Assembly: GCA_032100225.1 (NCBI GenBank)
Contig: DAMDJY010000079.1
Coordinates: 1 to 16,819, forward strand
Direction: 5' to 3'
DNA length: 16,819 nt
Source: Mobilicoccus sp032100225
GTDB lineage: Bacteria > Actinomycetota > Actinomycetes > Actinomycetales > Dermatophilaceae
Part shown: positions 6,951 through 13,306 of the stretch, in pieces
Layout of the letters: each line of letters begins with the position of its first letter
How positions within the stretch are numbered: position 1 is the stretch's first letter
Position numbers and translations under genes: made by a program
Notes under the pieces: model-generated
Database searches by the model: none
Told to the model about the DNA's origin: nothing
What the model saw: the letters and a program-made list of their open reading frames with translations, nothing else

Positions 6951-8360
6951 ATGAGCCACACGACCAGCACCGGCGTTTCTGACACCTCCCCCGACACCCA
7001 CGCTGCGAGCCGCGCAGCCGACCACGGTCGGGGCGAGCCGCGCAGCCTGACCGAGATCCCGATCTCGTTCTGGGTCATGCTCGCCGCCCTGCTGCTCAAC
7101 GTGTTCTCCGGGCGGTGGGGCGACATGGGCATCCCCATTCCGCCCGACCGGTTGCTCTTCATCGGGGGCCTCATCCTGCTCCTGCTCGATCCCCGTATCC
7201 CCCGGCCACCGGCACGCGCGCTGCACGGCGCGATGATCCTGTTCACCGCCTGGGTCGCTGCGTCAATGATCCTCGAGGGCCGCGCAGACACGATCTCGAT
7301 CTACGCCCTACTCGACCGGGTCGCGATGCCGTTCCTCCTCTTCGCGGCCGCGCCCATGTTCCTCGCCTCGCGGATGCAGCGCGTCTACCTGCTGCGGGCG
7401 CTCACGCTGCTGGGCGTGTACCTCACGTTCACCACGCTGGCCGAGTCGGCCAGGCTCCACGGCCTCCTGTTCCCCCGCTACATCGCCGCCTTCGAGATGG
7501 CACCCGAGATGGCCGACAACGCCGCCCGCGCCAGTGGCCCCTTCGCCTCGGGTGAGGCCAACGGCATGGCCCTCGCCCTGTGCGCGGTCGCCGCGTTCCT
7601 GCTGGCCCGGCTCGACGCTCGCGGGGGGTGGCGCGCGCTCGGTCTCGTGATCGGACCGCTGGCAGCCGCTGCGTCGATCCTGTCCCTGACCCGATCGGTG
7701 TGGCTCGGCGTGGGGCTCGCGGCCGTGTTCGTCGTCGCTTCTCGGCGGGGCCTGTGGGCCTGGGCGCCGATCATGGCCGTTGCTGCCGCCCTGGTCGGCG
7801 TGATCGGGCTGGCGGCCGTGCCCGACGTCGCGGAGAACATCATGGCCCGCGGCTCCACCTCACGCTCCCTCGACGACCGTCAGAACTCCAACGTGGCAGC
7901 CCTGCGCGTGCTGCGCGAGGACCCCGCCACCGGGGTCGGCTGGTCCCGTTTCGTCGAGGTCGGGCCCGATTGGGTGCGGCAGGCCGACGACTACCCCGTC
8001 ACCACGGTGACCATCGAGGTGCACAACGTGTTCCTCAGCCGTGCAGCCGAACTGGGCATCCCCGCGGCCCTCCTGTTCATCGCGATCCTCCTCGCCGGTG
8101 CCGTCGCCCCGCTGTTCCGCCGACCGCGCAGCACCGAGGAGGCCGATTGGCGCACGGCCGCGACCGCGGTCCTGTTCATCTGGTTCGTCCCAGCGATGAC
8201 GAGCCCGATCCCCTACCCCTTCCCGACCTTCGTGTTCTTCGTCGTCGCCGGCCTGCTGTGGGCCTTCCCTCACGAAGCCCGCGGCTCCTCGGATTCGGCG
8301 CCCGCGACTCCTCTCCCCCGGGCACACGTGGCCGGAGCACCCCACCCCGACTCGATCTAG
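6951..8360 (+). CDS. Wzy-like O-antigen polymerase/ligase family membrane protein
   Basis: A 469-residue polytopic membrane protein of the O-antigen polymerase/ligase superfamily, expected to polymerise flipped repeat units on the outer face of the membrane. About 35 hydrophilic residues precede the first helix (FWVMLAALLLNVF). Family landmarks are ASGPFASGEANGMALAL near 194-210, LSLTRSVWLG near 244-253 with the key Arg 248, then a large outer loop DDRQNSNVAALRVLREDP...GVGW with VHNVFLSRAAELG near 357-369 (His 358). Two or three helices and a disordered Pro/Ala tail follow. The ATG has GAGG five bases upstream that overlaps the Wzz stop region. It is translated as the second gene of the Wzz operon. 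Polymerase is preferred to ligase because of the Wzx/Wzz context. Confidence 0.85.
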   Translation: MSHTTSTGVSDTSPDTHAASRAADHGRGEPRSLTEIPISFWVMLAALLLNVFSGRWGDMGIPIPPDRLLFIGGLILLLLDPRIPRPPARALHGAMILFTAWVAASMILEGRADTISIYALLDRVAMPFLLFAAAPMFLASRMQRVYLLRALTLLGVYLTFTTLAESARLHGLLFPRYIAAFEMAPEMADNAARASGPFASGEANGMALALCAVAAFLLARLDARGGWRALGLVIGPLAAAASILSLTRSVWLGVGLAAVFVVASRRGLWAWAPIMAVAAALVGVIGLAAVPDVAENIMARGSTSRSLDDRQNSNVAALRVLREDPATGVGWSRFVEVGPDWVRQADDYPVTTVTIEVHNVFLSRAAELGIPAALLFIAILLAGAVAPLFRRPRSTEEADWRTAATAVLFIWFVPAMTSPIPYPFPTFVFFVVAGLLWAFPHEARGSSDSAPATPLPRAHVAGAPHPDSI

Positions 8361-8373
8361 GACGGCAGATCCC

Positions 8374-8916
8374 ATGCCCCTCAAGGACTTCGCCCGCTCC
8401 CTGCGAGACGGCATCGTGCCCCGCGAGCGTCTGCGTCGGGCCAACCCCGGCGCCTTCGTCGCGGGCACGGTCACCTTCGCCGGAGACGCACGTCGAGCCC
8501 GGCTCGCCGAGGGCGTCTCCGTCCTCGGCCCCACTGCGCTGTTCGTCACCGACGGTGGCGGCCTCACGGGCGCGCTGCTCGAGGTGGGCGAGCGAACCTA
8601 CATCGGCGAGTTCAACAACATCCGGTGCGCAGGCGCCCCCATCCGGATCGGGCGCGCGTGCCTCATCAGCCAACACATCACGATCGTCGGCACCAACCAC
8701 GGCACTGACCCCGGGACCCCGGTCGTCGACCAGCCGTGGCACGGCGACGGCGTCGTCATCGGCGATGACGTCTGGATCGGCGCGGGGGCAGTCATCCTGC
8801 CAGGCGCCCGCATCGGAGACGGCAGCATCGTGGCCGCGAACTCCACTGTCAAGGGTGAGGTCCCGGCCGGCTCGATCGTCGCGGGCTCCCCCGCCAAGGT
8901 CATCCGGCAACGCTGA
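8374..8916 (+). CDS. Left-handed beta-helix (hexapeptide) acyltransferase
   Basis: A 180-residue acyltransferase of the trimeric LbetaH fold, probably adding an O-acetyl group to a sugar of the polymer precursor. Hexapeptide repeats run from about 71 (VGERTYIGEFNNIR, IRIGRACLIS) to the end (VVIGDDVWIGAGAVILPGARIGDGSIVAANSTV). The catalytic His is probably H109 in GTNHGTD, with D112 nearby, as in WcaF/maa-type transferases. The C-terminal SPAKVI is the usual CoA-site ending. The first 70 residues carry less regular repeats. It is the third gene of the Wzz-Wzy operon, starting 14 bases after the Wzy stop with AGGACGG upstream. It converges on the next gene with 21 bases between, where no hairpin is visible. 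Confidence 0.88.
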   Translation: MPLKDFARSLRDGIVPRERLRRANPGAFVAGTVTFAGDARRARLAEGVSVLGPTALFVTDGGGLTGALLEVGERTYIGEFNNIRCAGAPIRIGRACLISQHITIVGTNHGTDPGTPVVDQPWHGDGVVIGDDVWIGAGAVILPGARIGDGSIVAANSTVKGEVPAGSIVAGSPAKVIRQR

Positions 8917-8937
8917 CCATCGGTGCGTGGGGAGTTC

Positions 8938-10125
8938 TCAGGGCGTGGGGACTCCGGCCGGTTTGCCGTAGTCCTTCTCGATGACCTCCATCTTGTCCCA
9001 CGGAAAGTTGCGCAGCTGCTCGTAGTGGGGCACCCCGCCGAGGATCTCCGTCCAGGGATCCTCACCAGTCTGCGACTTCCAGGCCTGCCCACTCTCGGCC
9101 ATGACTGCCACCGCACCCGCCGTGTCGACGACGATGAAACCGTACTGCTGGGCGGCCCTCGCCACGGCCTTGGCGAGCGGGGTGAGCTGGAGCGACTCCA
9201 CGTCGACGGAAGGATCGAGCCGCAGACGGGCGCCTTCGGGGATCGCGTCATCGGAGGCGTCGGTGCCGTCGCTGCGCTGGGCGGGATACCAGAATCGGTC
9301 CCACCGCGCGGGGGCGATGAGTGCCAGTGCCATGGCGTGGTCGATCCGCCCGGCACGGGCTTCCTCGACGGTGATCATGGAGCCGGTGGTCACCAGGCCC
9401 GAGGCGCTCACACCATACGGAGCCGGAAAGTAGCCGGGTGACTGCGACACGTTGTCGATGCGCCCGCCCCAGCACGCCGACCAGCCGCCGGATTCGGTGC
9501 GGTTCATCACCCAGAACTCCCAGAGCTGGTCGGTCGAGGGAGACCACAAGGTGATCGTGGAGTCCGTACCGACCGACGTCTGGGCATCCTCCGGCACCGG
9601 CACATCGACGAACTGTTTGGCCCCGTCGAGCAGCCCCTCCGGCGTGTAGCCCTTGTCCTGACAGTCGACGAACTCCACAGTGATGCGCGGGGTCGAGTCG
9701 TCGACGACGTAGAGCACCGGGTTGTACTGGGCACTGTTCAAGGCGACGATGCCGCCGTAGTGCGGATCGATCTGCGAGCGTAGGTTGCGCACCATCGCGT
9801 CGGATTTCGGATGAACGGGCGCGCCGCGCACATCGAGGTCGAACACGTCGTGCTCGCCGAACTGCGGGTAGGCACCCAGCTGCCCGGCTGTGGCCGAGGG
9901 ACGGGGTGTCACCTTCGGCTGTGCCTCCTGCTGGGGCACGAGACGTACCGCGATCGCGAGAGCCGCGAGGAGCGCGATGACGGCCGCGCCGATCAGGACA
10001 CCCCCACGACGCCCGCCGCCCCTGGTGGGTGCCGGACCAGCCGACGCACCGTCGCTGCCTGGGGAGGCGGCCGCAGGGTCGGGAGCCGAGCCTGGCTCAG
10101 GGGTCTGGTGGGTGGGGCTGCTCAT
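8938..10125 (-). CDS. Membrane-anchored member of a three-paralogue EPS-locus family (protein A)
   Basis: A 395-residue protein of unknown function. An N-terminal Pro/Ser/Ala-rich cytoplasmic segment ends in RR (39-40). One membrane helix at 43-63 anchors it, leaving the C-terminal part outside (type II). A short Pro-rich spacer leads to a domain at about 92-387 shared with the two malectin proteins upstream. Shared motifs are DCQ (C155), DQLWEFW (199-205), ACWGGRIDNVS (217-227), GRIDHA (259-264), PAQRSDG, EGARLRLDP, YGFIVVD and NFPWDK. C155 and C218 are its only cysteines, at the same positions as in the paralogues, so a disulfide is likely. The ATG overlaps the stop of the acyltransferase gene (ATGA, 10122-10125). 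I do not recognise the domain; a glycan-processing or glycan-binding role is inference from context. Confidence 0.8.
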   Translation of the reverse strand: MSSPTHQTPEPGSAPDPAAASPGSDGASAGPAPTRGGGRRGGVLIGAAVIALLAALAIAVRLVPQQEAQPKVTPRPSATAGQLGAYPQFGEHDVFDLDVRGAPVHPKSDAMVRNLRSQIDPHYGGIVALNSAQYNPVLYVVDDSTPRITVEFVDCQDKGYTPEGLLDGAKQFVDVPVPEDAQTSVGTDSTITLWSPSTDQLWEFWVMNRTESGGWSACWGGRIDNVSQSPGYFPAPYGVSASGLVTTGSMITVEEARAGRIDHAMALALIAPARWDRFWYPAQRSDGTDASDDAIPEGARLRLDPSVDVESLQLTPLAKAVARAAQQYGFIVVDTAGAVAVMAESGQAWKSQTGEDPWTEILGGVPHYEQLRNFPWDKMEVIEKDYGKPAGVPTP

Positions 10126-10712
10126 CTGGTTCGAGAGGACGTCGTCGCCGGGATGCCGGTATAGGTCCGGCCCGGTTCGGTGTCGACGGCGAGCACGGCA
10201 TTGGCGCCGACCTTGCACCGATCCGCGACGTGGACGGGCCCGAGCACAGCTGCGCCAGAACCAATCTCGACGTCATCGCCGATGGTCGGACCAGGTCGGC
10301 CGTCACGCACGCCGAGAGAGACACGGTGGTAGATCGTCACGCCCGATCCGATGGAACAAGTCGAATGGATCATCAGGCCACGACCGGCGTGCGGGAGCCG
10401 CAGACCCGGCCCGACCCACACCATCGTCGGAATCTCGGACCCCATGAGCCCCCGCACCCACACGGCATCGGCCACACCGACGACCCGTCGCAACACGAAT
10501 GCGACCGGGCCTTTGCACCGATAGAGCACTTGGCCTGCCCGGATGACGGTGACGGTAGCGCGCCACCAGGGGTACGGGTTGCGGGGCAGGTCGGCAGCGA
10601 GCAACGCTCGAAACTGCCGCCACCCTTCGGAAAGCGGCCAGGCCTGACGACCCGGGTCGGCCTCGGCGGGCACCCGCGCGGCTCCGGTCTCGGAATCCTT
10701 CTGTGGCAGCAC
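10122..10712 (-). CDS. CysE-like hexapeptide O-acetyltransferase
   Basis: A 196-residue LbetaH acyltransferase resembling serine O-acetyltransferase-type enzymes found in polysaccharide clusters. Landmarks are LPHAGRGLMIHSTCSIGSGVTIYHRVSLG, then PTIGDDVEIGSGAAVLGPVHVADRCKVGANAVL and a closing GIPA. Since it sits in an EPS locus, a sugar or glycan acetyltransferase is more likely than a cysteine-biosynthesis enzyme. The start is uncertain: GTG 10712 is chosen because TACAGT (10719-10724, minus strand) lies six bases upstream, the geometry of a leaderless transcript. GTG 10760 would overlap the region just after the upstream terminator, and GTG 10673 has a GGAG nine bases away. It is coupled to protein A by a 4-base overlap. 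Confidence 0.82.
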   Translation of the reverse strand: MLPQKDSETGAARVPAEADPGRQAWPLSEGWRQFRALLAADLPRNPYPWWRATVTVIRAGQVLYRCKGPVAFVLRRVVGVADAVWVRGLMGSEIPTMVWVGPGLRLPHAGRGLMIHSTCSIGSGVTIYHRVSLGVRDGRPGPTIGDDVEIGSGAAVLGPVHVADRCKVGANAVLAVDTEPGRTYTGIPATTSSRTR

Positions 10713-10718
10713 GCGCCC

Positions 10719-10724
10719 ACTGTA
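10719..10724 (-). promoter_or_regulatory. Candidate -10 box for a leaderless acyltransferase transcript
   Basis: The minus strand reads TACAGT, then six bases, then GTG at 10712-10710. A TANNNT box about seven bases before a start codon is the known signature of leaderless mRNAs in actinobacteria. No good -35 is seen. Confidence 0.4.
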
Positions 10725-10767
10725 ACGGCTCGGCCTGCGAGGCAGTTCGGCCGTGAGCACGCAGGCG

Positions 10768-10802
10768 GAGGCGGGTCGGCGAACTCCTTACCGACCCGCC
10801 TC
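10768..10802 (-). terminator. Terminator hairpin after the two-malectin gene
   Basis: A 12-bp perfect inverted repeat, GAGGCGGGTCGG (10768-10779) and CCGACCCGCCTC (10791-10802), with an 11-base loop. It lies 28 bases after the stop of the two-malectin gene. There is no T tract. It separates that gene from the acyltransferase-protein A pair. Confidence 0.65.
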
Positions 10803-10830
10803 GCGTCCTCGTGCTGGCCCGCCCGCGCCG

Positions 10831-13068
10831 TCAGTCGCCCGCAGGCGCAGGCGCGGGATCTTCCGGCTTTCCGTGATCCACCGGCAGCACTGTCACCTTG
10901 TCCCAGGGAAAGGCACGCAGGGCGTCATAGGACGGTCCACCCAGCAGCACGTCCCACGGGTTGAGTCCGGTCCGTCGCTGGTCTGCGCGGCCCGCCTCGG
11001 TGGCGATCGCCGGGTGCCCGGCGAGGTCGGAGACGATGAAGCCGTACTCCTGCGCAGTCCGGGCGACCATCTCCCCGAACGGCGTGAGACCCAGCGTCGT
11101 GACATCCACGGAGGGGTCGAGACGCAGCCGCTGTCCCTCCCGAAGCAGATCGGGTCCGTCGCTCCGGCCATCGGTGCGATTGGCGGGGTAGCTGAACAAC
11201 TCGGCCTGGGCCTCGGTGACCGTGAGGTACAGGGCGTGATCGATCCGACCGCGTGCCGCCTCCTGGATGCTCACCACTCCCCCCGCCATGGCCAGGCCCG
11301 ACGCGGAGACACCGAACGGGACGGGAAACGCGCCGTGGGAGGTCGACACGTTGTCGAGGCGACCACCCCAGCACGCCTCCCAACCGCCCGAGGGCGTGCG
11401 ACGCGTGACCCAGAACTCCCACAACTGGTCGCTCGTCGGGTCGTAGATGCCGAGCTGAGCGTCAGTACCGGAGGCCGGAACAGCGTCGTCCGGGATCGGC
11501 ACGTCGACGAAGTACTTGAGACCGTCGTAGAGGCCGTTGGGCAGGTAGCTCTTGTTCTGGCAGTTGTAGAACTCGACGGTGCGTCGAGGAGTCTCGGGAG
11601 TCGCCCGGTAGAACGCCGAGTTGTAGTCATAGGCGTTGACCCCCGTGTTCCACCCCTTGCCTGCGTCGTTGGAGTCGCGGAAGCGGGCCATGGCGGCCTC
11701 GGAGTTGTCGGCCGTCGGCGCGTCGCTCACATCGAGTCGGAACTCACTCGTGTCGGCGTGCGGAATCAGCGACGCCATGGGCAGACCCGTCGCAGCGGCC
11801 GGATCGGTCGAGACGACCTCGATGCCCGCCACCATGGGCTGATCGGCGACCTTGTCGAACTGGACCGTCAGCATCCCATCGCTGACGTGGGTGTCGAAGA
11901 CGACGTCGTAGGCGGTCTTCGGCCCTGCCGCCGCAACGGCGTCGACTCCCGTGGCGACCTTCGCACCCTCGGCTCGCACGTCGATGACACGCTGCCCGGG
12001 GTTGGGCCAGTACCCCTCGGCGAACAGCAGACGCACACGGTAATCGGCGGGCTGGGACGGCACCGGAACCAGCATCCCCACCGGGCCGAGGACACTGCGC
12101 TGATAGAGGGCGTCGTCGGTGGTGCCCGCCACGTCCTTGCCGATGAGGCTGGTGTTGAACTTGCTCGACCCCAGCGCCGGCCCACGCCGCTGCCACGTGT
12201 GCCCCGCAGAGTCGACGACCTCCACCGGTGAGGCGGACATCCTGAACGCGTAGGTCTGCTGCACGACCTCAGGGTCCTCGGTGGGCGTCGCGTCAGGCGT
12301 CCCCGTGGTGCTGGGGGACGGCGCGGGCGACTCGTCCGTCGGCGTCTCCGGCGTGCTCGTGTGCGTGCCGGTAGGCGTCGCAGTCGGCTCGCTGGTCGGC
12401 GCGGCCGTGGGCGACGCGGTCGGTGCACTGGTCGGCGATGCCGTTGTGGGAGTCGGGCTCGGTGGGGTGACCTCGGGCAGGTCCGGTGCGGGCACCTCGA
12501 CGACCTCGATGGCACCGATGACGGGCAGGTCCGCCTTGGCGATGAAGCCCAGGTCCAATGTGCCGTCGACGACCCCGACGACGAAGGTGACGTCATGGGC
12601 TGCGCCCTTACCGACGGCCGCGAAGATGTCGATGCTGGACGCTGCTGCAGCGCCCTCGGCGGTCACGTCGAAGACACGCTTGCCAGGGGCGTTCCACCAG
12701 CCCTCGGCCATGTGCAGGCGCACTTCGTAAGAGCCCTGGCGCGGCACGGGCAGTGAGTACCCGGTGACACCCACGGCGCTGTACTGGTAGAGGAAGTCCT
12801 GGTCGGTTCCGATGATGTTCTTGCCCTCGAGGGCCGTGCTCGACTTCAGCGTCCCCAAGGTCGTCGAGCGTGCATCCCAGGTGGTGCGGTTGGCGTCGGT
12901 GTAGGAGGTCCACCGGCCCGTCATCCGGGAATGGAACGGCGCCTCGGTGCCGGTGTCTGCAGCTGTCGAGGGCAGAGGTGCGAGCAGGGCGGCGGCCAAG
13001 GTGGCCAGTGAACCGGCGGCGATCACACGGCCGCGACGGTGGATTGGGGGCAGGGCGGATCGAAGCAT
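10831..13068 (-). CDS. Secreted protein with two malectin domains and the shared C-terminal domain (protein B)
   Basis: A 745-residue exported protein. A Sec signal peptide (RSALPPIHRRGR then AAGSLATLAAALLAPLPSTAA, cleavage near 37) is followed by malectin domain 1 (about 45-190: SYEVRLHMAEGWW, PGKRVFDVTAEG). A Pro/Thr/Ser-rich linker (191-268), malectin domain 2 (271-420: YRVRLLFAEGYW, PGQRVIDVRAEG) and the domain shared with proteins A and C (440-735) come next. C503 and C566 are the only cysteines. Malectin domains bind glucose-type oligosaccharides in characterised proteins, so glycan binding at the cell surface is likely; the C-terminal domain is unassigned. There is no LPXTG or membrane anchor. 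The frame runs open to 13476, but ATG 13068 is chosen for the signal peptide; the RBS is weak. Confidence 0.85.
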   Translation of the reverse strand: MLRSALPPIHRRGRVIAAGSLATLAAALLAPLPSTAADTGTEAPFHSRMTGRWTSYTDANRTTWDARSTTLGTLKSSTALEGKNIIGTDQDFLYQYSAVGVTGYSLPVPRQGSYEVRLHMAEGWWNAPGKRVFDVTAEGAAAASSIDIFAAVGKGAAHDVTFVVGVVDGTLDLGFIAKADLPVIGAIEVVEVPAPDLPEVTPPSPTPTTASPTSAPTASPTAAPTSEPTATPTGTHTSTPETPTDESPAPSPSTTGTPDATPTEDPEVVQQTYAFRMSASPVEVVDSAGHTWQRRGPALGSSKFNTSLIGKDVAGTTDDALYQRSVLGPVGMLVPVPSQPADYRVRLLFAEGYWPNPGQRVIDVRAEGAKVATGVDAVAAAGPKTAYDVVFDTHVSDGMLTVQFDKVADQPMVAGIEVVSTDPAAATGLPMASLIPHADTSEFRLDVSDAPTADNSEAAMARFRDSNDAGKGWNTGVNAYDYNSAFYRATPETPRRTVEFYNCQNKSYLPNGLYDGLKYFVDVPIPDDAVPASGTDAQLGIYDPTSDQLWEFWVTRRTPSGGWEACWGGRLDNVSTSHGAFPVPFGVSASGLAMAGGVVSIQEAARGRIDHALYLTVTEAQAELFSYPANRTDGRSDGPDLLREGQRLRLDPSVDVTTLGLTPFGEMVARTAQEYGFIVSDLAGHPAIATEAGRADQRRTGLNPWDVLLGGPSYDALRAFPWDKVTVLPVDHGKPEDPAPAPAGD
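12265..12498 (-). repeat. Low-complexity tract encoding the Pro/Thr/Ser linker of protein B
   Basis: It encodes about 78 residues built from PT, SPT, APT and TP units (for example SPTSAPTASPTAAPTSEPTA). Such linkers are flexible, extended and often glycosylated in secreted actinobacterial proteins. It separates the two malectin domains. Short repeats could vary in number between strains. Confidence 0.75.
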
Positions 13069-13090
13069 CTGAACATCGCTTTCGCACGTC

Positions 13091-13107
13091 GTCGCACCGG
13101 GTGCGAC
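13091..13107. promoter_or_regulatory. 17-base palindrome upstream of protein B gene
   Basis: GTCGCACC and GGTGCGAC form a perfect 8-bp inverted repeat around one central base, 23 bases before the ATG at 13068. It could be an operator or a leader hairpin covering the ribosome-binding region. The remaining part of this 238-base gap shows only a hairpin near 13266 and an ACTGTcACAGT palindrome at 13133-13143. Confidence 0.4.
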
Positions 13108-13265
13108 CACAGACCGTGACGTGCTGGCAGGCACTGTCACAGTCGGTCGGGCAGGGTTTTGCGATCGCGAGGGGGCCGGAGGTCGATCGTGAAGCAGAAG
13201 TCGCGAGCAGGACGGATGCCCGCGACCGTGGCAGTCGGTCGAGAGCAACCTGTTCGACGACTCCG

Positions 13266-13292
13266 GGCGGTGCGTCGCGAGGACGCATCGCC
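13266..13292 (-). terminator. Weak hairpin after the one-malectin gene
   Basis: Arms 13266-13276 and 13282-13292 pair with one mismatch around a GCGAG loop (core TGCGTC/GACGCA), 14 bases past the TAG stop of protein C. There is no T tract, so it may only attenuate. Confidence 0.4.
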
Positions 13293-13306
13293 GTGGAGGG
13301 GCTGTC

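Noticed and set aside
10753..12231. 492-residue + strand frame opposite protein B
   Set aside because: Mirror frame of the conserved C-terminal domain coding sequence. It lacks any recognisable motif, and similar mirror frames occur opposite proteins A and C, as expected from shared codon patterns.
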